A DNA stretch of 64,000 nt. Origin: Flavobacteriaceae bacterium GSB9 (GTDB lineage Bacteria > Bacteroidota > Bacteroidia > Flavobacteriales > Flavobacteriaceae). Location: positions 186,001 to 250,000 of the forward strand of contig CP062007.1 of assembly GCA_022749295.1 (NCBI GenBank). Direction: 5' to 3'. This document shows, piece by piece, positions 52,597 to 60,986 of the stretch. The notes under the pieces are model-generated. The model was not told the DNA's origin. It did no database searches and worked only from the letters and a program-made list of their open reading frames with translations. A program made the position numbers and the translations under genes. Position 1 is the first letter of the stretch. Each line of letters begins with the position of its first letter.

Positions 52597-53058
52597 TTAG
52601 TATTTACCAAAAATGTCTTCAAGTTTTTTGCGTCTATAGCTAAAAATTTCTTCTAATTTAGGCTTAACAATAAAAGGGTGAACCATTTGACCGATAAGAC
52701 CGAAAGGGAGTTTGTAATCGATAATGTCTTCCATTTCTACACCGCCTTCAATTTCTTTTATAAAGTGCTTATGGTGCCACAGTGCATAGGGGCCAAACCT
52801 TTGTTCGTCAACAAAGTATTTTTGATCCAAACTATGGGTTATTTCGGTTACCCATTTGGTTTTTATACCCAAAACAGGTGTTACGGTATATTGAATAATT
52901 TGCCCTGCGAACATGGGTCTATCGGCACCAGAAAGTATGTTGAACCCCATATAATCTGGCGTTATGGTTTTTAGGTTTTTGGGGTCTGATAAAAAATGCC
53001 ATGCCTGTGATGCTGAAATGGGTAAATTTTGTTTTTTGTGTAACCTGTATATTTTCAT
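52597..53058 (-). CDS. SRPBCC family protein
   Basis: A 153-residue protein. Seen: MKIYRLHKKQNLPISASQAW and FLSDPKNLKTITPDYMGF at the start, then GPYALWHHKHFI and DIIDYKLPFGLIGQMVHPFI. Known: these match the SRPBCC (START-like) proteins repeatedly found beside photolyases, which form a hydrophobic-ligand cavity; the ligand is unknown. Four bases separate it from tspO. Confidence 0.9.
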   Translation of the reverse strand: MKIYRLHKKQNLPISASQAWHFLSDPKNLKTITPDYMGFNILSGADRPMFAGQIIQYTVTPVLGIKTKWVTEITHSLDQKYFVDEQRFGPYALWHHKHFIKEIEGGVEMEDIIDYKLPFGLIGQMVHPFIVKPKLEEIFSYRRKKLEDIFGKY

Positions 53059-53062
53059 GCCT

Positions 53063-53527
53063 TTAATTGTTAGATAGGATGTATGCGTTAAGTGATGTAG
53101 CTACACACAACCAAACAAAATAGGGGAGTATGAGAATGGTTTTTTTGTTCATGATACCTTTGTAATCAAAAATAAATTTGAATATGACGAGTGTTAGCAG
53201 AATGATACATGCCAAACCTGCGGCAATAAAATGTTTGTTGAAAAAGATATAGTTCCAAAGCACATTAAGAATAAATTGAAGAGTAAAAAGCGCTATTAGT
53301 GTAGTGCTTCCGGGTAGTCGTTTGTACAAAAATGCCATGTAAATAGAGAAGCACAGCATTATGGTAGTCCAAGCTGTGCCAAATACCCAGCCAGGGGGTG
53401 TCCATGGGGCTTTGTTCAAGTTCAGGTACCATACCGTTTGCGGACCGTTATCCATTAACCATGTGCCAATAGCTAGCCCAGCAAAGTTTATCACTAAAAA
53501 AAATATAATGTATTTAAGCAGCTTCAT
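53063..53527 (-). CDS. TspO/MBR family tryptophan-rich sensory protein
   Basis: A 154-residue protein with five membrane helices. Seen: LNKAPWTPPGWVFGTAWTTI near 39-58, LQFILNVLWNYIFF and PYFVWLCVATSLNAYI at the end. Known: TspO binds porphyrins and controls light- and oxygen-dependent pigment metabolism in Rhodobacter. It fits the light-related neighbourhood. Its ATG lies inside the 3' end of the small gene at 53514-53690. Confidence 0.93.
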   Translation of the reverse strand: MKLLKYIIFFLVINFAGLAIGTWLMDNGPQTVWYLNLNKAPWTPPGWVFGTAWTTIMLCFSIYMAFLYKRLPGSTTLIALFTLQFILNVLWNYIFFNKHFIAAGLACIILLTLVIFKFIFDYKGIMNKKTILILPYFVWLCVATSLNAYILSNN

Positions 53528-53690
53528 GTTTCATTCTGTTTAAAATATTAGCAATATCTTGCGCTTGAGCAAATTTTTGATCGCTAGCTGTTCTATTAAT
53601 TGAGGAGAGTTCATGCCACTCTTGCATTAATTTTTTAAACTGTGCTTCTAACTTTTCTTTTTTTGATTTTTTCTTGAAAAAACTAAACAT
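53514..53690 (-). CDS. Small Lacal_2735-type protein
   Basis: A 58-residue protein beginning MFSFFKKKSKKEKLEAQFKK and continuing LMQEWHELSSINRTASDQKF, then a helical tail ending MKHEAA. It is lysine-rich at the start and fully helical in appearance. It resembles small flavobacterial proteins of the Lacal_2735 family, of unknown function. The stop overlaps the tspO start by 14 bases, so the pair is probably translationally coupled. Confidence 0.75.
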   Translation of the reverse strand: MFSFFKKKSKKEKLEAQFKKLMQEWHELSSINRTASDQKFAQAQDIANILNRMKHEAA

Positions 53691-53710
53691 CGCTATTTTT
53701 GTTTTAGTGT

Positions 53711-54394
53711 TTATAATTTGAAACTCACAATACCACAGTCCATTTCAAAAATTTGGCCAGAAATGGACGCCGATTTATCTGAAATTAAAAATGACGCCAT
53801 GTCGGCTACCTCTTGAGGTTCTAAATACTTTTTTAGAGGGTGTCTTTCGGTAATGTTATCAATCATTTTATCGTTCCGCAGAAGCTTAGACGCCAATTGG
53901 GTATTGGTTACCGTTGGAGCAATGGCGTTAATACGAATAGTAGGTGTAAGCTCAGCACCAAGTGATTTTACTAAACCTTCTACTCCAGATTTAGCTGTTG
54001 CGATACTAGCGTGAAATGGCATGCCCAATTTGGCTGCAACGGTACTGAAAAGTAGGATTGATGGTTGGTCACCGTTTTTTAAAATAGGAAGATACTTTTG
54101 TATAGCTTTTACTGCGCCAAGAACATTAATATCGAAATCATTTTGGAAATCCTCAGCGCTTAATCGCAAAATAGGTTTTAGGTTGATACTTCCTGGGCAG
54201 TAGATTAAAGTATCTGCAGTTTCAATCTCTGGTAAATTGTCCTTTAAAATATCACAAGTGTGATGCGTTAAATTAGGATGCTCTTGTTCGGGAGCGTTCC
54301 TGCTAATATTGATTATATTACAGGATTGGATTTGGTTATTTAGAATGGTGTTTCCGATGCCCTTACTGCCACCAATTATAATTATTGTTCTCAT
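53711..54394 (-). CDS. SDR-family protein with catalytic Tyr replaced
   Basis: A 227-residue Rossmann-fold protein. Seen: IIIIGGSKGIG (4-14) as the NAD(P) loop, LIYCPGSI in place of NNAG, and FSTVAAKLGMPFHASIATAK (116-135). The last aligns base-for-base with the usual SS...YxxxK region, with Ile131 where the catalytic Tyr should be and Lys135 kept. PTVTNTQLASKLL and ISGQIFEMDCGI follow. Known: loss of the Tyr normally abolishes classic SDR redox chemistry. Inferred: a cofactor-binding or altered-chemistry protein of the photolyase island. Confidence 0.88.
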   Translation of the reverse strand: MRTIIIIGGSKGIGNTILNNQIQSCNIINISRNAPEQEHPNLTHHTCDILKDNLPEIETADTLIYCPGSINLKPILRLSAEDFQNDFDINVLGAVKAIQKYLPILKNGDQPSILLFSTVAAKLGMPFHASIATAKSGVEGLVKSLGAELTPTIRINAIAPTVTNTQLASKLLRNDKMIDNITERHPLKKYLEPQEVADMASFLISDKSASISGQIFEMDCGIVSFKL

Positions 54395-54416
54395 AGGTTT
54401 CAGGGCATCTTAGAAT

Positions 54417-54632
54417 TTATGGCCTGCCCTTTAGCCGTTTTTCAATTTTTTGTTTTATTGCTGTTAAGCGTTTCATAAGATCCATAATTTCAGGATCTTT
54501 ATCTTTTTTGTATATTTTGTTTAAACTCAGTATTAAGTCTTTAACTTCTCTAGAAGATTCGATTCGCTCACTTGTGGTTTTAAAGGTGTGTTTGCGTTGC
54601 TCGAATTCTAAAGCTCGGTCAATAATCTCCAT
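54417..54632 (-). CDS. Small helical protein of unknown function, paralogue A
   Basis: 71 residues: MEIIDRALEFEQRKHTFKTT, then ERIESSREVKDLILSLNKIY, and a basic end LMKRLTAIKQKIEKRLKGRP. The protein looks fully helical, highly charged and without a signal peptide. It closely resembles the neighbour at 54798-55022 over its whole length, so the pair arose by tandem duplication. No function is known to me. It sits 22 bp from the SDR gene within the photolyase island. Confidence 0.8.
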   Translation of the reverse strand: MEIIDRALEFEQRKHTFKTTSERIESSREVKDLILSLNKIYKKDKDPEIMDLMKRLTAIKQKIEKRLKGRP

Positions 54633-54797
54633 AGTTTTGATCTTTATTCTAAAATTGCTATTAAACGAAATATGTAGTATTTCCTCAATTTCACAATATA
54701 GTAAAATCTATGATATTTATGATTTTTGTCAATGTTTTTTATAAAAACTTTAATATGGTTTATTGTTGGATATCGATTTTTTAAAAAGTATCAAGCC

Positions 54798-55022
54798 TTA
54801 AATCGTAAGGGGAGCACCTTTTAGGCGTTTTTCTACTTTACGTTTTAAAGCGGTCAATCTTTTCATCATATCCATTAAATTGTCATCTTTCGTTTTCTTG
54901 TAAACCTCATTTAATCCTAAAATAAGGTACTTGGCTTCTCTAGATATTTTTACTCGGTCGCTCGTAGATAGCGATTTCATTTTCCTTTGTTCTAATTTTA
55001 AAGCACTTTCCATTAATTCCAT
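54798..55022 (-). CDS. Small helical protein of unknown function, paralogue B
   Basis: 74 residues: MELMESALKLEQRKMKSLST, then DRVKISREAKYLILGLNEVY, and MMKRLTALKRKVEKRLKG near the end. About half the positions match paralogue A, with the pattern E-A-L--EQRK, S-R--K-LIL-LN--YKK and MKRLTA-K-K-EKRLKG preserved. Two bases separate it from folE, so the two are co-transcribed. The 165 bp between the two paralogues hold no gene. Confidence 0.8.
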   Translation of the reverse strand: MELMESALKLEQRKMKSLSTSDRVKISREAKYLILGLNEVYKKTKDDNLMDMMKRLTALKRKVEKRLKGAPLTI

Positions 55023-55024
55023 AA

Positions 55025-55723
55025 TTAGTCCAATTTTATATGATTTTGAAGTTCTGCAATTTTTTGTGGCGCGTTAAACTTTCCGCCATAATAACAGGTT
55101 GTAGTGGATGATGTGTCGTCTTTAATTCCTCTTGAGGACACGCATAAGTGTTTAGCGTCTATAATAACTGCAACATCTTCTGTTTTTAAAATACTTTTTA
55201 GTTCTTGAGCTATTTGATTAGTGAGCCTTTCTTGAACTTGTGGGCGTTTGGCATAGTACTGGACAATTCTATTAAGTTTTGATAAGCCAATAACTTTTCC
55301 AGACGATATGTATGCCACATGAGCCTTACCAATAATGGGAACAAAGTGGTGCTCGCAATTGGAATAAAAGCTTATGTTTTTTTCAACCAACATTTGGTTG
55401 TACTGATATTTATTGTCGAAAAGCGCCACTTTGGGCTTGTTTTTTGGATTTAGTCCGGAGAAAATTTCGTCAATGTACATTTTGGCGACGCGCTTGGGAG
55501 TGCCGCGAAGAGAATCGTCTCTTAAATCCATACCCATTACATCCATAATTTCTTCGAATAAAATCGCGATACGCTCTTTTTTCTCTTGGTCTGTGAGTTT
55601 AAACGCATCTTTTTTTAATGGTGTTTCAAGACCTGTGTATAAGTGGTCGTCACCGATATCATCAACGGAAAAACCATTTAATTTACGCCCGTTGGTTTTG
55701 GTATGTTCTGATTCTATTTTCAT
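55025..55723 (-). CDS. folE: GTP cyclohydrolase I
   Basis: A 232-residue enzyme. Seen: VEKNISFYSNCEHHFVPIIG (zinc Cys and two His), IGLSKLNRIVQYYAKRPQVQ and the third zinc ligand in HLCVSSRGIKDDTSSTTTCY. Known: FolE converts GTP to dihydroneopterin triphosphate, the first step to folates and other pterins. Methenyl-tetrahydrofolate is the light-harvesting cofactor of many photolyases and Cry-DASH, which fits its position here. It may be a second copy dedicated to the island; the rest of the genome is not visible. Confidence 0.95.
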   Translation of the reverse strand: MKIESEHTKTNGRKLNGFSVDDIGDDHLYTGLETPLKKDAFKLTDQEKKERIAILFEEIMDVMGMDLRDDSLRGTPKRVAKMYIDEIFSGLNPKNKPKVALFDNKYQYNQMLVEKNISFYSNCEHHFVPIIGKAHVAYISSGKVIGLSKLNRIVQYYAKRPQVQERLTNQIAQELKSILKTEDVAVIIDAKHLCVSSRGIKDDTSSTTTCYYGGKFNAPQKIAELQNHIKLD

Positions 55724-55758
55724 ATGTTATGCAATTTTTTGATGATAATTTAAACTGA

Positions 55759-56031
55759 TTAGCGTTTTGCGATTTTGTTGTTACTAATTTGTCTTTGCCT
55801 TGAACACTTAAAACGTCCATTTTTAAAACGCCTTAGCTTTTCATGCTTGGTTTTCCTGCCTTGAACCCGTTTGCGCCAAAGCTTAAAGCTATTGGCTTTT
55901 AGTTTATTACGCATAATGGTGATGACATCTTGTTCCTTTAAGCCAAATTGAAATGCAATAGCATCAAAAGTGGTTCGGTCTTCCCAAGCCATTTCAATAA
56001 CTCTATCTATGTCATAATCAGATAAAGTCAT
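55759..56031 (-). CDS. DUF2805 / TIGR03643 family protein
   Basis: A 90-residue basic protein. Seen: DIDRVIEMAWEDRTTFDAIA, FQFGLKEQDVITIMRNKLKA and SFKLWRKRVQGRKTKH. Known: this family is a frequent neighbour of photolyases and cryptochromes; function unknown. The FGL-E-DVI-IMR segment looks like a helix-turn-helix, and the basic tail would suit nucleic-acid binding. It overlaps the upstream gene by four bases (ATGA). Confidence 0.92.
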   Translation of the reverse strand: MTLSDYDIDRVIEMAWEDRTTFDAIAFQFGLKEQDVITIMRNKLKANSFKLWRKRVQGRKTKHEKLRRFKNGRFKCSRQRQISNNKIAKR

Positions 56032-56456
56032 GCGTTTTGAAATTTATGTGTTTCATCAAAGCGTAATTTTTCTTCCATCAATTTTTTGAAAAAAGTTCTG
56101 TTTTCCCTGAAGGTTTTATTGTTTATAAAATGAATGAATTTGCCTTGCGCATGGATACTAATACCATTTGTTTTGTACAGTACAAGCTGATAATAGGGAA
56201 TTATCCAAGTGTAATTTTTAAGCCCTTTGTTAATGTAAATAAGAATACCGTTTTTTCTTAATTCAATATTTCCATAATTTACATCCGAAACCGTGTTCAT
56301 GTAAGTTTTTAGATTAGGGCTTACTTCTCCAATAATCATTCTTTTGGAACCAATACCGCGCATTTTGAATATTTCCAACAAAGTGAAAGACCGCCCAACT
56401 AAATCGGTTATTATTTCTTTATGCTCTTTGTTGTAATAAGTAGAATCTAAAACCAT
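56028..56456 (-). CDS. Conserved protein of unknown function
   Basis: 142 residues from the ATG at 56456 (MVLDSTYYNKEHKEIITDLV); an ATG six codons earlier at 56474 overlaps a likely promoter box and is less probable. Seen: RMIIGEVSPNLKTYMNTVSD, ELRKNGILIYINKGLKNYTW, then a YYQLVLYKTNGISIHAQGKF strand-rich part and a charged helical end. No known domain recognised. The ATGA overlap with the DUF2805 gene suggests a functional link. Confidence 0.72.
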   Translation of the reverse strand: MVLDSTYYNKEHKEIITDLVGRSFTLLEIFKMRGIGSKRMIIGEVSPNLKTYMNTVSDVNYGNIELRKNGILIYINKGLKNYTWIIPYYQLVLYKTNGISIHAQGKFIHFINNKTFRENRTFFKKLMEEKLRFDETHKFQNA

Positions 56457-56463
56457 ATGATAA

Positions 56464-56471
56464 CAAAGGTA
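56464..56471 (-). promoter_or_regulatory. -7 promoter box, TACCTTTG
   Basis: On the minus strand, TACCTTTG is an exact TAnnTTTG match, just upstream of the ATG at 56456. It would start a second transcript within the island, covering the unknown gene, DUF2805 and folE. No properly spaced -33 TTG is seen. Confidence 0.42.
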
Positions 56472-56536
56472 CAAAATGTTTAATTATTATTAAAATAAGT
56501 TAAACAAAAATATACGTTTAATGGATTGATAGTATG

Positions 56537-58036
56537 CTAAGCTTTGCTATCGTGATTTTTAAAATTGTTACGATTCGCTAAAGTATGTTTCTTTAAAATC
56601 CTTTTACTTTCGCGTTTTACTAGGCTGTTTTTTCGAAGGTTCCAAAGTGTGTCTGATGCTTTTTTTCTGGTAACATCAATATCTACGATAGGGTTTGGGT
56701 AATCTACACCCAAATTAAAATCATAAAATTGTTGTTCCATTTTTGTCATTAAATAGGGTTGGTGAATAAAAGGTAATTCCAGTTTTTTAAGTTCTGGCAC
56801 CCATTTTTTTATAAAAGTACCATCGGGATCGTATTCAATACTGTTTTTTATGGGATTGTAAATACGAAGCGTATTAATTCCTGTTTCGCCTGCCTGCATT
56901 TGGAGTTGGGGAAAGTGAATACCGGGTTCAAAATCAAGAAACATTTGTGATAAGTGTGTTGTAGCTTCTTGCCAAGGTTGCCAAAGGTTGTGTGTAAAGA
57001 ATGATACGACAAGCGCACGCATCCTAAAGTTTAAGTAACCAGTTTCATTTAAGCACCGCATACAGGCATCAACTAAAGGAAACCCTGTTTTTCCAGTTTT
57101 CCACGCTTCTTGATACTCTAAAGAAATGCGCTTTTTTAATTTGTGATAGCCTTTGTTAACACTCGCTTTTTCCATCGTATGCTCCATTTCAAACTTTTGA
57201 ATAAAATGAGATTGCCATCTTAAACGAGATATAAAGGCATTGAGTGATTTTTTGTTTTTTATTGCTTGCTTTACATCGTTTGTTTTATGCAAGATTTCTC
57301 GAACCGACAAATTTCCCCATGCGATGTAGGGTGATAGCCTACTGCACGATGCTCGGCTCAATTCTGGTTTGGAAATGTTGAACATGTAATCTTCATAGCG
57401 GCCGTTTAAAAATGACTTTAAATAGCGTAGTCCTGTGGTGCGGCCACCTTTTTGAAATGGCGTATGTAAATCCGTTTTCAAGTTGGGAACATTTAAGTTT
57501 TTTTCGAGTTCATTTATGGAGCTTAAATCCAATAATTGGTTGTCTTTAGGTGAAAACGGCAATGGTTCCATATCGTAAAAAGCATCGCAAATCTCTAGCC
57601 ATTTTGCACGGTCCTTTAACCCGCGTTGAACTCCATTATTAATGTTTTCGTGCCAATTAATAATGTTGTTTTTACAAAAACGCTTAAATGATTTGTCGCG
57701 GTTAAAGGTCACAAGTAAACCCGTTTCTTGGTGCGAATACACGTTTTTTATTTTGTAAAAGGATAAAATCTGATTTATAGCTGCAATGACATCAGATTGT
57801 ACAACGAGTACTTTCGAATTGTATGGTTTTAAAGTATTATTTAAATCAGTTAGTGATTGTTTTATAAAATCCCAATGACGTTGACTATAATGTGGATCGT
57901 TTAAAAGTAGGGGTTCAAAACAATAAAATAATAGAACTTTACCGCCAGATTTTAGGGCGTTATTTATGGCTTCATTATCCTGCAGCCGTAGGTCACGTTT
58001 TAACCAAACTAAATGTATTTCGGACTTAGTATGCAT
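56537..58036 (-). CDS. Photolyase/cryptochrome-family flavoprotein, divergent
   Basis: A 499-residue protein. Seen: [20 protein letters not shown] (7-26); FAD domain with [40 protein letters not shown] and [20 protein letters not shown]. The usual W-x-W-x-G-G stretch is replaced by [20 protein letters not shown]. Known: this QMQAG-TG-N variant marks a distinct bacterial photolyase/cryptochrome branch whose substrate is not settled. Inferred: FAD-binding light-driven repair or signalling. Its ATG overlaps the stop of the FeS photolyase by 11 bases. The C-terminal 60 residues are lysine-rich. Confidence 0.9.
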   Translation of the reverse strand: MHTKSEIHLVWLKRDLRLQDNEAINNALKSGGKVLLFYCFEPLLLNDPHYSQRHWDFIKQSLTDLNNTLKPYNSKVLVVQSDVIAAINQILSFYKIKNVYSHQETGLLVTFNRDKSFKRFCKNNIINWHENINNGVQRGLKDRAKWLEICDAFYDMEPLPFSPKDNQLLDLSSINELEKNLNVPNLKTDLHTPFQKGGRTTGLRYLKSFLNGRYEDYMFNISKPELSRASCSRLSPYIAWGNLSVREILHKTNDVKQAIKNKKSLNAFISRLRWQSHFIQKFEMEHTMEKASVNKGYHKLKKRISLEYQEAWKTGKTGFPLVDACMRCLNETGYLNFRMRALVVSFFTHNLWQPWQEATTHLSQMFLDFEPGIHFPQLQMQAGETGINTLRIYNPIKNSIEYDPDGTFIKKWVPELKKLELPFIHQPYLMTKMEQQFYDFNLGVDYPNPIVDIDVTRKKASDTLWNLRKNSLVKRESKRILKKHTLANRNNFKNHDSKA

Positions 58037-59558
58037 CTTGATTGTTTATAATATGCTGCGCTCTTTTTTTAATGCTTTGTAGTTTTGAACTATCCATTTT
58101 ATCAAGTATGCTATACATCATTTTCATTCTGAAATTATTCCCGAGTTGCTCTCGTTTTTCATCTAAAAAATTCCAATATAGACTGTTAAACGGACAGGCA
58201 TTATCTTCAGTTTTTTTGTTTTTATTGTAATGGCAGCTATCGCAATAGTTACTCATTTTATGTATGTAGGAGGCAGAAGAAACATAGGGTTTTGTAGCTA
58301 TTTTTCCGCCATCGGCAAACTGGCTCATTCCTCTGGTATTCGTTAATTGTACCCATTCAAGAGCATCAATATAAATGCCCAAATACCATTGGTCAAGCTC
58401 ATCAGGGTTTGTTTGTGTTAAAAGTGCATAATTTCCAGTAATCATAAGGCGTTGTATGTGGTGCGCGTAGCCATTGTCTAGTGAATTCGTTATGGACTGT
58501 TTCAAACAGTTCATTTTGGTGCTTCCAGTCCAGAAAAAATCGGGCAAAGCATTATTGTTCCCTAGTTTATTTTGGGTTTTGTATTCAGGCATAAAGGCCC
58601 AGTACATGCCTCGCATATATTCACGCCAACCAATAATTTGCCTAATAAAGCCTTCGATTTGCGAAATGTGAATATTGTCGCCATGTTTTATGTAATAGTT
58701 CAGTGCGGTGGTAACGCAATCTTTGGGAGAAATAAGTTTTAAATTCATCGCGAAAGACAACCTTGAGTGAAATAAATAGGTTTCATCGGTATGCATGGTA
58801 TCTTGATAATCGCCAAAATGAACCAGTAGATTTTCACAAAAATATTTTAGCTGCTCTAAGGCTTGATTTCTATCAATGGGGTACGAAAATGTCATGGAAA
58901 TAAAACGTCCAATAGTATCTATGTTGGTAATCTTGATATCTTCTATAACCTCAGAAACATCATTATTGAACCATTTGTAATGTGGAATGTTTACATCGCC
59001 ATTCCATTTGTTCCTGTTGCTCTTATCGTAATTCCATTTACCACCTTCAGGTTGATTGCCAATCATTAAAATGTCATGTTTTTTACGCATATTTCGATAG
59101 AAATTTTCCATCAGAAATTGCTTTTTACCTTGAAAAAAGGTTTTGAGGTCTAAACGCTCTGTATAAAAATGCTCCGCTGAAAAAACTTTATGTTCAATAT
59201 TTAATTGACTGCAAAACTGTTTTAATTGCTCATCTAAGCGATATTCATCGGGGTAGATGTATTCAAACTTTTCAATGCTTTTGTTTTTTATAATTTCGGA
59301 AAGATTATCAGTCAAATTTTGCCGATTATTATCGTCATTAATTTTGAGGTAAATGATTTGATGGCCTAGGGTTTTTAAATCTTCTGAAAACTGGCGCATG
59401 GCAGCAAAGAAACCGATGACTTTTTGAATGTGATGTGTTACATAATCGGTTTCTTGACGCATCTCGAAAAGGCAATAAATAGCCTCATCGTTTGTTTCCT
59501 TAAACCAAGAGTGCTTTATGTTTAGCTGGTCGCCAAGTATGAGTCGAAGTGTTTTCAT
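58026..59558 (-). CDS. Bacterial (6-4) photolyase with iron-sulfur cluster (FeS-BCP, PhrB/CryB type)
   Basis: 510 residues from the ATG at 59558 ([19 protein letters not shown]), which is the family start; an ATG at 59666 lies within the upstream gene. Seen: four cysteines at 351, 439, 442 and 455 with spacing C-x2-C-x12-C for the last three ([19 protein letters not shown]), and [16 protein letters not shown]. Known: Agrobacterium PhrB, a (6-4) photolyase, binds a [4Fe-4S] cluster with C350/C438/C441/C454 and uses a lumazine antenna. The near-identical numbering makes this assignment firm. Confidence 0.95.
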   Translation of the reverse strand: MKTLRLILGDQLNIKHSWFKETNDEAIYCLFEMRQETDYVTHHIQKVIGFFAAMRQFSEDLKTLGHQIIYLKINDDNNRQNLTDNLSEIIKNKSIEKFEYIYPDEYRLDEQLKQFCSQLNIEHKVFSAEHFYTERLDLKTFFQGKKQFLMENFYRNMRKKHDILMIGNQPEGGKWNYDKSNRNKWNGDVNIPHYKWFNNDVSEVIEDIKITNIDTIGRFISMTFSYPIDRNQALEQLKYFCENLLVHFGDYQDTMHTDETYLFHSRLSFAMNLKLISPKDCVTTALNYYIKHGDNIHISQIEGFIRQIIGWREYMRGMYWAFMPEYKTQNKLGNNNALPDFFWTGSTKMNCLKQSITNSLDNGYAHHIQRLMITGNYALLTQTNPDELDQWYLGIYIDALEWVQLTNTRGMSQFADGGKIATKPYVSSASYIHKMSNYCDSCHYNKNKKTEDNACPFNSLYWNFLDEKREQLGNNFRMKMMYSILDKMDSSKLQSIKKRAQHIINNQDAY

Positions 59559-59559
59559 T

Positions 59560-60870
59560 TTAAAATAAAGTTGTTTGTAACCAAAGCTTTTGAAAAGTAC
59601 CAAGCGAATCGTAACGTTTCGACTGTAAAGCGGTATCAAATTTTCGGTCTCTAGGGTCGTTTCCAACGCCGGCTACGTACATCCAATTGCCATAATTGCT
59701 ATGTGCATCATAGTCTACAAGAAGCGATTCAAAGTAAGCAGCGCCAATGCGCCAGTCTAGGAGTAAATCTCTTGAAAAAAACGAAGCCACATTTTGTCGC
59801 CCTCTATTGCTCATCCATCCCGTTTTTTGTAACTCTACCATGTTAGCATTAACGAATGCTGAACTCGTTTTGCCGTTAATCCAATTTTCTACGAGATATT
59901 CATCAGTGTTCCATTCATAATCTTTTTCAAGTATACCGCCAATTTTAAAAATGGAGTTGCCATGCTTCAATGAAATATATTTAAAATAATCGCGCCAAAT
60001 CAATTCAAAAATGAGCCAGTAGGTTGATTGGTTTTTAAAGTGCTCCTTTTCAAATTGCTTAACCGCCCAGTAAATGGTTCTTGCGGAAATACTGCCATTT
60101 GCAAGCCATGGCGAAAGCTTTGAGCTGTAATCTGTGCCCACTAAACCGTTTCGTGTTTTTTTATAAAACCCCAGTTTTTTGGTTTCGAAAACGTAGTAGA
60201 TCAAGCGTTGCAGTGCGGTTGTTTCGCCGCCTTCAAAGGGGAAGGCTGAATTTGAGTTGGTTTCAAAATATTCAAAACCAAGCGTTTCTAAAGTTGGTAT
60301 TGTCGTGTTGTTGGCGATGTCGGTTTTTTTTGCAGCTGAAGTATTCTGAACTATTGGCCTAACTTTACAGTTTTTTTCAACTGTCTTTCTAAAATTTGTA
60401 AACACCTTCGGAATGCTTTTGAAAGGTATATTAATGTCATCGGGGTGGTATAAAAACTGGTCAAAAATTTCGTAAAACTGGATAGTTTGTTTTACGGAAG
60501 CTTTTACAGAGTTTAAAATTTGTTTTTCTTCTTTTGTCCATTCTTTTTGCAAATAGACATTCTTGATGTTGAAGTTAGAGATAAAGCTGTTGAATTCAGT
60601 TTCTGGTTTTTTGAAAAAAACAAAAAGTTCAATATTGAGCTTAAGTAGGTTTGTTTTTAGGTTTATAACCGTTTCAATAAGGAATTTGGTCCGAAATTTT
60701 TCTGTTTTTTTAAACCCGTAGTTTGAAACTTCAAATAGCCTAGGGTCGAAAAAATAAACGGCAATAATTTGCTCGTGGTTTTGGGTGGCAAGATTGAGAA
60801 CAGCATTATCTCGAACCCGTAAATCGTTTCTAAACCAAACTAATCCTGTATTTTTCTTATCGCTCTGCAT
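59560..60870 (-). CDS. Cryptochrome DASH family protein
   Basis: 436 residues from the ATG at 60870 ([20 protein letters not shown]); an upstream ATG lies in the DUF2256 gene. Seen: [11 protein letters not shown] (12-22), then [55 protein letters not shown] and the DASH signature [20 protein letters not shown]. Known: Cry-DASH proteins bind FAD and MTHF and repair CPDs in single-stranded DNA or act as sensors. Two bases separate it from the FeS photolyase gene, and its start overlaps the DUF2256 gene. Confidence 0.94.
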   Translation of the reverse strand: MQSDKKNTGLVWFRNDLRVRDNAVLNLATQNHEQIIAVYFFDPRLFEVSNYGFKKTEKFRTKFLIETVINLKTNLLKLNIELFVFFKKPETEFNSFISNFNIKNVYLQKEWTKEEKQILNSVKASVKQTIQFYEIFDQFLYHPDDINIPFKSIPKVFTNFRKTVEKNCKVRPIVQNTSAAKKTDIANNTTIPTLETLGFEYFETNSNSAFPFEGGETTALQRLIYYVFETKKLGFYKKTRNGLVGTDYSSKLSPWLANGSISARTIYWAVKQFEKEHFKNQSTYWLIFELIWRDYFKYISLKHGNSIFKIGGILEKDYEWNTDEYLVENWINGKTSSAFVNANMVELQKTGWMSNRGRQNVASFFSRDLLLDWRIGAAYFESLLVDYDAHSNYGNWMYVAGVGNDPRDRKFDTALQSKRYDSLGTFQKLWLQTTLF

Positions 60871-60986
60871 CGTTTGCTGCAATATTTTATATGCTCCCAA
60901 TTGTTCTCCCACTTTTTTCTCCAGCTAAAGGGAAGCTTGCAAACCGGACATGTTTTTTGTGGTAAATGTTTATTTTTATGACTCAA
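60840..60986 (-). CDS. DUF2256 small zinc-ribbon-like protein
   Basis: A 48-residue protein. Seen: [20 protein letters not shown], then a short acidic segment and [12 protein letters not shown], giving the Cys pattern CPVC ... YCSKRC expected for a small zinc site. Known: DUF2256 (PF10013) proteins have exactly this HLPxKxCPVCxxPFxWRKKW layout and are habitual neighbours of photolyases; function unknown. The likely start is TTG at 60986, inside the last codons of the DUF2867 gene, and the stop lies 31 bases inside the Cry-DASH gene. No ATG is available. Confidence 0.85.
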   Translation of the reverse strand: MSHKNKHLPQKTCPVCKLPFSWRKKWENNWEHIKYCSKRCRAIRKIQD

